From the IMG/VR virus record IMGVR_UViG_3300010354_000120, positions 1-53,647 of that record: a DNA stretch of 53,647 nt, one strand, 5' to 3'. A program made the translations under genes and the position numbers. The notes below the pieces were generated by a model that was not told the origin of the DNA, did not search any database, and worked only from the letters and a program-made list of their open reading frames with translations. How positions within the stretch are numbered: the stretch's first letter is position 1; each line of letters begins with the position of its first letter. Shown here piece by piece: positions 46,082 to 53,525 of this stretch. This DNA is from a virus.

Positions 46082-46654
46082 ATGTTGACCAGTGGGCACG
46101 TGAAGTTTCTGTATCACACAGAAGGTTCCGAATATAACTCTTTGTATAAAGATCTGGTTGATAATCAAACAGTTGAAATTCAATCTCCTGTAACAGATCT
46201 GAATATTCATCAATATTTCAATCTGTTCAATAGTTTTCTTCGTGCAGTTGGATTTGCGGATGAAACTATCATGAACGGAGCAGCGCAATGTGCATTTAAT
46301 GAGATGCGCAGAGTAGAAGATATGCGTAAGGTTGCTGAAAACAATGATCTTATTCTTGATGAGGACTTGGGTGAGCGTATTGTGGATGCTGTTGCTCCTG
46401 TAGAAGAACGTGCTGTGGCAGCAGAGATTCGTGCTAAAGAGTTGAGTGAAGTTGTACTTGATCTGAAGGCACAACTTTCCCGTGCTCTAAATCCAGATAA
46501 TCCAAATTATACGGATGAAGAGGTTGAAGCAATGACGGAAGAACTTATTCGTGAAGTTTCTGAAGAACTTGAAGTTGCCAGGACTTTTGTAAGACTTGAT
46601 CCACTGAATCACATTGATTATCCTGGTAGTCACAATTTTGGAGAAGAAGCATGA
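46082..46654 (+). CDS. Hypothetical protein with coiled-coil segment (190 aa)
   Basis: 190 aa from ATG 46082, with AGGAGAAGG just upstream. First third: HVKFLYHTEGSEYNSLYKDLV...YFNLFNSFLRAVGF. Middle: acidic coiled-coil-like helix (VEERAVAAEIRAKELSEVVLDLKAQL). Acidic end. No family recognised. The stop overlaps the tiny membrane gene (ATGA). Confidence 0.6.
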   Translation: MLTSGHVKFLYHTEGSEYNSLYKDLVDNQTVEIQSPVTDLNIHQYFNLFNSFLRAVGFADETIMNGAAQCAFNEMRRVEDMRKVAENNDLILDEDLGERIVDAVAPVEERAVAAEIRAKELSEVVLDLKAQLSRALNPDNPNYTDEEVEAMTEELIREVSEELEVARTFVRLDPLNHIDYPGSHNFGEEA

Positions 46655-46737
46655 TTACATACATTCTCACCTTTTTGATTTGGTTTGGGATTGGATATTA
46701 CGTTGCTGACGCTATTTTGAAACTCATTGGAAGGTGA
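46651..46737 (+). CDS. Micro membrane protein (28 aa)
   Basis: 28 aa, almost all one transmembrane helix (ITYILTFLIWFGIGYYVADAIL) with a basic end (KLIGR). ATGA overlap with the gene before and three bases to the gene after, which is also membrane-bound. Could assist that protein; function unknown. Confidence 0.45.
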   Translation: MITYILTFLIWFGIGYYVADAILKLIGR

Positions 46738-46740
46738 CAA

Positions 46741-47160
46741 ATGAACAAACAAAATGGATTTATTGACCCTGCAGTTGTTGCTATTGCTGTAGGTGTGGTA
46801 GTGATTGGTGGTCTCATCTTTATTGGTGGTCCTCAATACAATGTGTGGCAACAATCTCTTGCTGGTAAAGCAGAACTGCAAAAGGCAGAATATACCCGAC
46901 AAGTAGCAGTTTTGGAAGCACAAGCAAAGAAAGATTCTGCACAACAACTTGCTGATGCTGAGATCATCCGTGCTCAAGGTGTTGCTAAAGCAAACTCCAT
47001 TATTGGCGAGAGTCTGAAGGATAATCCTGCTTATCTTCAGTATCTGTGGATTACTGAGGGTGAGAAAGATTCCAATCGCACAGTGTATATGGTTCCCAGT
47101 AATGGTGGAGCACCAATCCCCACTTTTGATATTCAGCAACAACCACAACCCAAGAAGTGA
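46741..47160 (+). CDS. Membrane-anchored coiled-coil protein, SPFH/prohibitin-like
   Basis: 139 aa. N-terminal anchor (VVAIAVGVVVIGGLIFIG, about residues 12-30), then a long Ala/Glu/Lys coiled coil (AELQKAEYTRQVAVLEAQAKKDSAQQLADAEIIRAQG) like the C-terminal helix of band-7/prohibitin proteins, and a Val-Tyr-Met-Val-Pro strand followed by a Gln/Pro tail. Short relatives of this type occur in cyanophages. It may act on membrane or protease complexes of the host; inference. Confidence 0.6.
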   Translation: MNKQNGFIDPAVVAIAVGVVVIGGLIFIGGPQYNVWQQSLAGKAELQKAEYTRQVAVLEAQAKKDSAQQLADAEIIRAQGVAKANSIIGESLKDNPAYLQYLWITEGEKDSNRTVYMVPSNGGAPIPTFDIQQQPQPKK

Positions 47161-47161
47161 T

Positions 47162-47344
47162 ATGATTATTTTTCCAGTGGCATGTATTTTGTTTGGATGT
47201 CTTCAGGACGTTCCTATTGATCGTATTAATAGCGCGATTGATAATCCTGTCCGTGCCGTTCAAACTGCCATGCCACGGAAGACGACGAAACAAAAAATGG
47301 CATGTTATGTTGAGGGAGTTTTTTATGTGGAGTGTCCAAAATGA
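47162..47344 (+). CDS. Putative small lipoprotein (60 aa)
   Basis: 60 aa from ATG 47162. The N-terminus MIIFPVACILFGC ends in a lipobox-like LFGC (Phe at -2 is unusual), then a polar body and a Cys pair (MACYVEG, VECPK). The stop overlaps the ATG of the glutaredoxin-like gene. Confidence 0.5.
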   Translation: MIIFPVACILFGCLQDVPIDRINSAIDNPVRAVQTAMPRKTTKQKMACYVEGVFYVECPK

Positions 47345-47580
47345 TTGAACAAGTTGTATTGTATTCCAACGGAAGTCAAGAGTGCGAACGCATCAAAATG
47401 CTTCTTCAAAGCATTGGTGGGGAATATCATGAATATCATCTTGGCGTTGATTTTAGTGATCGTCAGTTCCGACAGGAGTTTGGAAGTGAGGCAGAGTATC
47501 CGCAGGTTGCAATTGGATTAAATCATATCGGAAGCTTAAAAGAAACTCTACAGTATCTTAACACCAGGGGTGTTGTATGA
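47341..47580 (+). CDS. Glutaredoxin-like protein with SxxC in place of CxxC
   Basis: 79 aa. Thioredoxin-fold pattern as in the gene at 859: VVLYSNGSQEC (Ser12, Cys15), then EYHLG, FRQEFGSEAEYPQVAIG (cis-Pro) and IGSLKETLQYL. The first, nucleophilic Cys is Ser, so normal dithiol exchange is not possible; it may bind a partner or glutathione instead. Start ATG 47341, ATGA overlap; a GTG at 47332 would add three residues. Confidence 0.7.
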   Translation: MIEQVVLYSNGSQECERIKMLLQSIGGEYHEYHLGVDFSDRQFRQEFGSEAEYPQVAIGLNHIGSLKETLQYLNTRGVV

Positions 47581-48194
47581 AGGAAGAAGCATATAATAAA
47601 GCGTGGGAAGCAGTAGAAAAACTCTATGCTGAGAACGGTGATGCACTTCAACAACTTGCTGATATTGAAAAGGAGGAACGAATGGATGCTGTGAGAACTG
47701 CTATTGCTGGTATTGATAAGTATTCCGATGCTCTCAAAGAACTTCGTAAGATTGAACATGAAGAACTAATTGAAGAACTACAAGCAAAGAAAAAAGAAAA
47801 CTTTCAACTGGTTGCTGATGCTTGTATGAAAGAATACGAGCAGAAGTATCATCGTGATGTATTCCCAGTAGATGAATACTGGGTGTATATGGTTTCCGAA
47901 TACTTCGGCACGGGTGAAGGTCAAACCGTCTGTATTATGATGACACAGGCATCGCCATATGGTGCTGATTTTACTGAAGACAATCGCTATGTGCCTATCA
48001 ACTCTCAGCAATATCGTGCTGTGAGAGCATTTCATGAGCAGTTTGGCACTTGGTATCTTCATGGACTCAGATTTCTCAGTAAAGAAGATTTCTTCAGTGA
48101 ATATTCATACTACATTCCTCCTGCGATGATGAAACTCTCCAACAAAAGTTGCTTCAAAGAGTTCCACACACGAGTTCATTATAATTTCTCATGA
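47577..48194 (+). CDS. Hypothetical protein (205 aa)
   Basis: 205 aa. The first 80 residues are strongly helical and charged (coiled-coil-like; ALQQLADIEKEERMDAV). The rest is mixed alpha/beta with many aromatic residues (DEYWVYMVSEYFG, EQFGTWYLHGLRF, SEYSYYIPPAMM). No family recognised. ATGA overlaps on both sides. Confidence 0.6.
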   Translation: MKEEAYNKAWEAVEKLYAENGDALQQLADIEKEERMDAVRTAIAGIDKYSDALKELRKIEHEELIEELQAKKKENFQLVADACMKEYEQKYHRDVFPVDEYWVYMVSEYFGTGEGQTVCIMMTQASPYGADFTEDNRYVPINSQQYRAVRAFHEQFGTWYLHGLRFLSKEDFFSEYSYYIPPAMMKLSNKSCFKEFHTRVHYNFS

Positions 48195-48391
48195 CTGACA
48201 AAGAACTTTACAACCCTGATGAGTTTCTGCTTGATGGCATCAAAAAGTATCACTATGAAGTGATGGATGAAGGGCATCATGTGTGGATGGCATTCTATTT
48301 TGAGAATGGCAACACGGGGCACTTGAATATCTTTCTGAACGATGGTAAGATACAGACACGCTATGAGGAGTGGGATGAAGATGCCATCTAA
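48191..48391 (+). CDS. Hypothetical protein (66 aa)
   Basis: 66 aa, acidic: EVMDEGHHVWMAFYFENGNTGHLNIF, a likely beta hairpin, ending in EEWDEDAI. ATGA overlap with the gene before. The next gene starts within its last codons. Confidence 0.55.
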   Translation: MTDKELYNPDEFLLDGIKKYHYEVMDEGHHVWMAFYFENGNTGHLNIFLNDGKIQTRYEEWDEDAI

Positions 48392-48713
48392 AATGAAGCA
48401 ATGGGTTGAGAATGCTCTGTGGTCATGTAGAAATTGTATTACCTTTAGATTTGATAATTACAATGACAATATTGATCGCTGCGCATTTTTCGAAGAGTTG
48501 AATAGTGGGTGGTATCAAATGTATATCTACCCATATGATGACATGTATATTCCTATCATTAGCAAAGAACGTAGGTTGCGGTTAGATCAACAACCCTATA
48601 CATTCTATGTGTCTGAGGAGGATTATGATGCCCTAATGGAGAGTTTGGAAAATCCACCAGAACCGTCAGAGGCATTACTTGAACTCTTTAAACGTAAATT
48701 GCCGTGGGACTAA
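48381..48713 (+). CDS. Hypothetical protein (110 aa)
   Basis: 110 aa from ATG 48381 (GAGGAG ten bases upstream; ATG 48375 is too close to it). SCRNCITF near the start, aromatic middle (GWYQMYIYPYDDMYIP), then YTFYVSEEDYDALMESLENPPEPSEALLELF. No family recognised. Confidence 0.55.
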   Translation: MPSKMKQWVENALWSCRNCITFRFDNYNDNIDRCAFFEELNSGWYQMYIYPYDDMYIPIISKERRLRLDQQPYTFYVSEEDYDALMESLENPPEPSEALLELFKRKLPWD

Positions 48714-48723
48714 TTTTGCATTC

Positions 48724-48731
48724 AATAAATA
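48724..48731 (+). promoter_or_regulatory. Possible late promoter (AATAAATA)
   Basis: AATAAATA 19 bases before the structural gene at 48751, in the only gap of this stretch. Confidence 0.4.
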
Positions 48732-48750
48732 GATAAAAACCAATTGAAAC

Positions 48751-49740
48751 ATGAATGCGGACGAACTTCGTAATATTCACGAAGCTTATCTGAAGGTTGT
48801 ATCTAATGCACCATCAGAAAGTAAAGCGAAAAATAAGAAAAAATCAACCAAACCAAGAACTCGGGTTGATGAATGTTTTGATGCATATAAATCTGTTGTT
48901 GAATCTAAAGAATTAAATTCACATAAAGATTCGGGTCAATTTAATATTGACGATTATTTTAGTAAATATAAATCAGTTGTTGATGTTAAAAATGACCCTA
49001 AAAGAGATTCAATTGAGTATAATACAGTAATACCACAGCATACCGTATATGAAGATGTAGTTGATTTCTCACTACCTCAAGATGAATATCTAGTTGAGAT
49101 TATTAGTGATATTGTTAGCAATACTGAATATAAATCGGATAGTGAAGTAGATCCACTTGACCCAGAATTGTGCGAATCTGTCTTTAATCATCCCATTAAT
49201 ACTATTAAAACCTCTGATCCATTAACGCCTGTATCAAAGAAATTCGAAGACATTGATCACTTATCTGCTGATTATGTCTTATTTAAAACTCGCGTTCAAG
49301 CTCAATTAAGCACATTAGGTGGTGGGGGTTCAGTTCTCCTTAGAGAGTTGGATGATGTCAATCTGAATACTAGCGTTCCTAACGATGGAGATACGCTGGT
49401 CTACGATGACACTCAAAAGAAATGGATACCATCCGCTGCAGCTGATCTTGGCGCTGTTGATATCATTAATTCTGAAATAACAACGGCCGGCACTCATATC
49501 GTTTCCATTAGTGAGAATATTGTTTATATTGACAATGCAACAACAGTTGTAATGCCAGCAAATCCGGTGTCTGATGAAAGTCATTGGATATCAAACATTC
49601 ATACTTCAGATACTGTGATTAATGGCAATGGAAAAAATATCATCATCGATGGTATAACATATGCAACATTTCCTTTGCCTCCCAATTCTACATTACATCT
49701 ACACTACAATTCTACCAAGGGCAATTGGTATTTAATCTAA
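48751..49740 (+). CDS. Structural/fibre-like protein (329 aa)
   Basis: 329 aa. Start MNADELRNIHEAYLKVVSNA, a helical start I associate with cyanophage structural proteins. There are two copies of a (D/E)-x-(Y/F)-x-x-Y-K-S-V-V box (DAYKSVVES, SKYKSVVDV). Around residue 200 comes the fibre motif LRELDDVNLN...PNDGDTLVYDDTQKKWIP, then a beta-rich end (TVVMPANP, NIIIDGITYA). Probably a virion fibre or decoration protein with the next gene. Confidence 0.65.
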   Translation: MNADELRNIHEAYLKVVSNAPSESKAKNKKKSTKPRTRVDECFDAYKSVVESKELNSHKDSGQFNIDDYFSKYKSVVDVKNDPKRDSIEYNTVIPQHTVYEDVVDFSLPQDEYLVEIISDIVSNTEYKSDSEVDPLDPELCESVFNHPINTIKTSDPLTPVSKKFEDIDHLSADYVLFKTRVQAQLSTLGGGGSVLLRELDDVNLNTSVPNDGDTLVYDDTQKKWIPSAAADLGAVDIINSEITTAGTHIVSISENIVYIDNATTVVMPANPVSDESHWISNIHTSDTVINGNGKNIIIDGITYATFPLPPNSTLHLHYNSTKGNWYLI

Positions 49741-49756
49741 GGAGAGTATTAATCAA

Positions 49757-51697
49757 ATGACATATTTTAGCTCCAGAAATAAGGTATCAACAACCAATAG
49801 TTCAACTACACCTTTGGCAGAATCTGCTACGTTTACGGGAACTGGTGAAGAAGTTTATATTTACAATTCTGCGGTTATAAACTGCAATTCAGATACTGCG
49901 TGTACATTACATATTGACTTGAGTTCAAATAATACCAATTGGGATAAAACCGTCACGTTTACTCTAGCAGCAAACGTAGAAGAATGTCATCGGGTAAGTA
50001 TTACTGGTAAATATTTGCGTGTTAGGTTGATTAATAATGGTGGCAATCAATCATTCTTGAGATTGCAAACTTTATATGGCGATTATTCGGAAATTTCTAG
50101 ATCTTCCAATAGTTTATCGACTGTAGACAATGAATCGGTCTTGACAAGAGCAGTTGTCACTGGAACAACAAGAGGATCTTACTTCACAAATGTTCCAGTA
50201 ACTACAGAGGGGCATTTGGAAGTAGCTGTTCATACTCCAAGACTTCCTTTTGGAAGTGTTCACGTGGAGTCCCTTTATCCAGTGTTTCAGAGAGATGCTG
50301 TATACGGATTGAACGATCAAAAAGTTGCTTATGGCAAAACTTTAAGTGGAATAGTCAGCACTACCAATTCCATGTTTAAAGTTTCAACTGGAATATCTAC
50401 ATATGGTTCTGCTCAATTACAAAGTAGAGAACGTCTGAGATATAGACCTGGCCAGGGAATTGTCGGTAGATTTGCCGGATTTTTTGATGTCGGCGTTACA
50501 AGTTGCTATTTACTTGCCGGGTTGGGACATGCAGAAGATGGAGTATTTTTTGGATATAAAGATACTGAATTTGGAATTCTTCACTCTAAACGTGGTGTTA
50601 GAGAAATTCAGACCTTGGGAATTACAACGGCATCTTCAACGAATGAGAATGTGACAGTCACTCTTGCTGGAATTGCATTTACTGCCGCAGTTACTAATTC
50701 TGGCATTGCATCCAGAACCGCATATGAAATTTCTCAAGCAACATATGCTGGATGGTCTGCACAACAGAATGGAACTTCTGTTGTGTTTCTTTCTAATTCT
50801 GCCGGAAATAAAACCGGAACATTTTCTCTTTCGGGAACAACGGCTTGGGGAACATTTGTAGAAACAAAGGCTGGTGCTGCGGCATCAGATACATGGATTC
50901 CAAAAACGCAGTGGAATGGTGATAGACTTGATGGAAGTGATAATTTCAATCCATCTGGATTTGTTCTTGATCCAACGAAGGGTAATGTATATCAAATAGG
51001 TATTCAGTATCTTGGATATGGGGCTCTTACATTTGACGTTGAAGTTGCCTCACCTGGAAATAATCCAGAATTTGTGACCGCGCATGTAATTGATATTCCA
51101 AACAAGAATACACTTCCAACATTCTCAAATCCGTCGTTTCCATTTACGATGACTGCAACTTCAGCAGGAAGCACCAGTGATTTAAGTGTGAATATTAGTT
51201 CGTTTGCGGGATTTATTGAGGGGCGGAGAGTATTGCAGGGAAACAGGTATACCTATAACAATAGCAGTGTGGCGGTAGGTGACGCTGCATTTCATTGTAT
51301 TTTTACACTCATGAATAAATTTGTGTTTAATGGTAGGGCAAATCAGTCAACTATTAATCTTGTTGATGTGTCTGTTGCATATAAGCACACACAACCAGGA
51401 GTGTTTTATCTGATTAAAAATGCAACTCTTGTAGGAACGCCAAATTTTGTGGATTGGGCCTCTACATCATGCTCTGCGATTGACATTTCAGCAACAACAG
51501 CTACTGTTGCATCCAATGACCAATTTCTTGGTGCCGTAGCTATGGGAGAGAGTGGGCAACTGGAACTTAAATTATCAGATGAAACTACTGGATCACTTAT
51601 TTTACAACCTGGGGAAACTTTGACCATAGCTGCTAAGACGCGAAATGGAACAGCTGCTTTTGCATCTGCAGTTTTGAATACTAGAGAGGACCAGTGA
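49757..51697 (+). CDS. Large virion protein of a type also seen in giant viruses (646 aa)
   Basis: 646 aa. All-beta. Distinctive blocks: RERLRYRPGQGIVGRFAGFF (about 223-242), LAGLGHAEDGVFFGYKDTEFGI, DTWIPKTQWNGDRLDG, FVLDPTKGNVYQIGIQYLGYGALTFDVE. I associate this block series with structural proteins of cyanophages and of algal/giant DNA viruses; that link is from memory. GGAGAG ribosome site. Ends a late structural pair with 48751-49740. Receptor binding or capsid/tail decoration possible. Confidence 0.65.
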   Translation: MTYFSSRNKVSTTNSSTTPLAESATFTGTGEEVYIYNSAVINCNSDTACTLHIDLSSNNTNWDKTVTFTLAANVEECHRVSITGKYLRVRLINNGGNQSFLRLQTLYGDYSEISRSSNSLSTVDNESVLTRAVVTGTTRGSYFTNVPVTTEGHLEVAVHTPRLPFGSVHVESLYPVFQRDAVYGLNDQKVAYGKTLSGIVSTTNSMFKVSTGISTYGSAQLQSRERLRYRPGQGIVGRFAGFFDVGVTSCYLLAGLGHAEDGVFFGYKDTEFGILHSKRGVREIQTLGITTASSTNENVTVTLAGIAFTAAVTNSGIASRTAYEISQATYAGWSAQQNGTSVVFLSNSAGNKTGTFSLSGTTAWGTFVETKAGAAASDTWIPKTQWNGDRLDGSDNFNPSGFVLDPTKGNVYQIGIQYLGYGALTFDVEVASPGNNPEFVTAHVIDIPNKNTLPTFSNPSFPFTMTATSAGSTSDLSVNISSFAGFIEGRRVLQGNRYTYNNSSVAVGDAAFHCIFTLMNKFVFNGRANQSTINLVDVSVAYKHTQPGVFYLIKNATLVGTPNFVDWASTSCSAIDISATTATVASNDQFLGAVAMGESGQLELKLSDETTGSLILQPGETLTIAAKTRNGTAAFASAVLNTREDQ

Positions 51698-51719
51698 TCA
51701 TTTGTGCCACCTGATGAAC

Positions 51720-51761
51720 TGTCACAGTTCCCCCACATTTGAGTGGGATCACCCTTAATAT
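51720..51761 (+). promoter_or_regulatory. TGTCAC composite promoter
   Basis: TGTCAC (51720-51725), 30 bases, TAATAT (51756-51761). The spacer contains a small hairpin (CCCAC / GTGGG, about 51731-51746). Starts the 51786-52392 unit. Confidence 0.4.
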
Positions 51762-51785
51762 GAGTATATGAAAAGGGAAAGGTCA

Positions 51786-51983
51786 ATGAGCAACAACAAC
51801 GCGAGCGCAAGTGGAGGAATGGGATTGACTGGATGGCTGACCGTCCTGTTTGTTGGACTTAAACTCACTGGACACATTACATGGCCTTGGATTTGGGTTC
51901 TTTCGCCCCTATGGATTGGTTTTTCGATTGGAGTTGTAATTTTTCTAATTGTCTTTTTGGTTCTGTTTTTGAGTGGTAGGTGA
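51786..51983 (+). CDS. Small two-span membrane protein (65 aa)
   Basis: 65 aa from ATG 51786 (AAAGGGAAAGG upstream; ATG 51768 is too near the RNA start). Ser/Asn/Gly-rich start, then GWLTVLFVGLKLTGHITWPWIWVLSPLWIGF and IGVVIFLIVFLVLFL. The LKLTG-x-I-(T/S)W-x-W-x-x-VLSPLW motif is that of short phage membrane proteins hit by the Tmemb_185A (fragile-X-F) family (from memory). Function unknown. Confidence 0.65.
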   Translation: MSNNNASASGGMGLTGWLTVLFVGLKLTGHITWPWIWVLSPLWIGFSIGVVIFLIVFLVLFLSGR

Positions 51984-52219
51984 TGCGTAAAGTCGTTGTA
52001 AAACCAAAGACAAGCAAAGCAAAAAATCGTCTTGCAAATACAATGGGGGGAAATCCTGTCTGTATCGTAGAGCAGGATACTGGTGGTGAGATGTTTCTTG
52101 CGTCAGAAAATCGCAAATACTTTTTCTGGATCAGCACTCGCACAGGAACCTCCAGATTTGGAGACAAAATGGATGCTAATTGGGAAATTATAAGTGAGAT
52201 TAAAGAGGTGATCGAATGA
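51983..52219 (+). CDS. Small protein, paralogue of 43605-43799 (78 aa)
   Basis: 78 aa from ATG 51983 (TGATG overlap). VVVKPKTSKAKNRLANTMGG, PVCIVEQDTGGEMFLAS, YFFWIS and ANWEIIS follow the same order as in the 64-aa protein at 43605, with an insertion before the W-E-I-I end. Function unknown; retained duplication suggests selection. Confidence 0.6.
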   Translation: MRKVVVKPKTSKAKNRLANTMGGNPVCIVEQDTGGEMFLASENRKYFFWISTRTGTSRFGDKMDANWEIISEIKEVIE

Positions 52220-52392
52220 AACCAAATTTCCGAAAAGTGTTAGAGATGGCTCTTGAAGAAGGTGTTAGATTTGGATACAATCGTGCTCATAAACACGTGG
52301 AGAACCCACATGAAGATGCTGTGGTTGATTTAGTTGTTGAAGGTGCGATGAATTCTCTTTATGAATGGTTTGATTTTGGCGATGACACTTGA
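52216..52392 (+). CDS. Hypothetical protein (58 aa)
   Basis: 58 aa, ATGA overlap. Helical: FRKVLEMALEEGVRFGYNRA, a His-rich linker, DAVVDLVVEGAMNSLYEWFDF. Last gene before a terminator. Confidence 0.55.
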   Translation: MKPNFRKVLEMALEEGVRFGYNRAHKHVENPHEDAVVDLVVEGAMNSLYEWFDFGDDT

Positions 52393-52397
52393 TTAAC

Positions 52398-52438
52398 TGG
52401 CACACCGACCCACTCCAGGTCGGTTTTTGCCTTATAAT
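52398..52438 (+). promoter_or_regulatory. TGGCAC composite promoter
   Basis: TGGCAC (52398-52403), 29 bases, TATAAT (52433-52438). A terminator fills the spacer, as at 42111-42153. Confidence 0.55.
52405..52428 (+). terminator. Rho-independent terminator
   Basis: CCGACC (52405-52410), 7-base loop, GGTCGG (52418-52423), TTTTT. Ends the 51786-52392 unit and lies inside the next promoter. Confidence 0.85.
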
Positions 52439-52459
52439 GTTCATATACGAAAGAGAGCG

Positions 52460-52618
52460 ATGACCCCCATCAATAAACAGCATTGGGATGATCTCTATGC
52501 CCGTCTGCATGATGCTTATGTGGAGTGCTTAAAGCATCACAATCCAACCTATGAACAGAAACTAGCACAGGTTCTGGATCATATGATCATGAACAAAAAG
52601 TATCTTTATATCCGATGA
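52460..52618 (+). CDS. Hypothetical protein (52 aa)
   Basis: 52 aa from ATG 52460. Helical, His/Tyr-rich (WDDLYARLHDAYVECLKHHN). First gene after the TATAAT box. The stop overlaps the next ATG. Confidence 0.5.
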   Translation: MTPINKQHWDDLYARLHDAYVECLKHHNPTYEQKLAQVLDHMIMNKKYLYIR

Positions 52619-52812
52619 ACTACGTTTGCATTATTGACGAAGTTGTTCAATTTTCCAGCACTAGTCCAAATGACTTCGCACATTATCTTATGATGTATGA
52701 AGATGAAATCTTTGAGGCAGAAGAGCGGGGTGAGTTTGTTCAGATGCTCTCTTTGAATGATGAAGAGTTTGATGCTATGTTCCCTGCGGAGGATGAAGAT
52801 GAGCTTACTTGA
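52615..52812 (+). CDS. Hypothetical acidic protein (65 aa)
   Basis: 65 aa, very acidic (YEDEIFEAEERGEF, FPAEDEDELT). ATGA overlap with the gene before; the next gene starts within its last codons. Strong negative charge is typical of small phage inhibitors or DNA mimics, but nothing here proves that. Confidence 0.55.
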   Translation: MNYVCIIDEVVQFSSTSPNDFAHYLMMYEDEIFEAEERGEFVQMLSLNDEEFDAMFPAEDEDELT

Positions 52813-52993
52813 TACTTTGAACTATCTCATACAGGAACAGGAGGGTCATCTTCAATGCTGTGAATGGGATATTCGCGAAGAAACTAATCAAGAAAATCCT
52901 GACCTTGATTGGTATTGTGAGCAATGGGATCTGTGCTATGAACGGATAAACGATCTTCATAAAATTAAATCTATCGTTGAGGAACAATTATGA
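52799..52993 (+). CDS. Hypothetical protein (64 aa)
   Basis: 64 aa from ATG 52799 (GGAGG eight bases upstream). Acidic, with four Cys (HLQCCEWD, WYCEQWDLCYE). Possible metal binding; no family recognised. ATGA overlap with the next gene. Confidence 0.55.
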   Translation: MSLLDTLNYLIQEQEGHLQCCEWDIREETNQENPDLDWYCEQWDLCYERINDLHKIKSIVEEQL

Positions 52994-53337
52994 GCGGTGG
53001 ACACTTTGGTGATTGTGGTTACGACTATTATAAGGTAGCACAGTTTGCTGATGAGTTGGAAGTAGAAATCCAAAACAACAACAAACCAGATGAGTATGAG
53101 TATGCTCCCAATCTTTCACCAGAAACTATCAAGTATTTGAGGAAACAACTTCGTCTGATGCGTAAGGTATCAGAAATCATGAGGCACATTGATTATCTGT
53201 ATTCTGGTGATCATGGTGAAGATAGTTTTATGGTGCGCGTGAAAGAAGTGGAGAAACACTGGGAGGAGATTGAAGAAATAGTTACACGTATGGATAATCA
53301 TCCAGATGGATGGCAAGAAACTGGAGACGGAGTATGA
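52990..53337 (+). CDS. Conserved phage protein of the MSGGHF type (115 aa)
   Basis: 115 aa. MSGGHFGDCGYDYYKVAQFADEL, SPETIKYLRKQLRLMRK, HIDYLYSGDHGEDSF. This start and the D-Y-L-x-S-G-D-x-G-E-D-S-F end are common to a family spread over many phages (from memory); function unknown. Confidence 0.7.
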   Translation: MSGGHFGDCGYDYYKVAQFADELEVEIQNNNKPDEYEYAPNLSPETIKYLRKQLRLMRKVSEIMRHIDYLYSGDHGEDSFMVRVKEVEKHWEEIEEIVTRMDNHPDGWQETGDGV

Positions 53338-53525
53338 CTACCAGAGCACTACAAATCTTGGAATGCACGATGGAACTCTCTATGAGACCCAAAAGTAAAG
53401 ATAGGCAGAAGTTGATTGCCCGTGTAATCAACAAAGTTGCTGATAGATTATGCACCGATTGTGGAGAACTTGAAGACCCTGTATCTGTGTTGCGTGAAAT
53501 TGCTGATGAAGTCGAGGCACTCTAA
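53334..53525 (+). CDS. Hypothetical protein (63 aa)
   Basis: 63 aa from ATG 53334 (ATGA overlap). Basic helical first half, then CTDCGE (a Cys pair) and an acidic helix. No family recognised. Its stop shares a base with the next ATG (TAATG). Confidence 0.55.
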   Translation: MTTRALQILECTMELSMRPKSKDRQKLIARVINKVADRLCTDCGELEDPVSVLREIADEVEAL

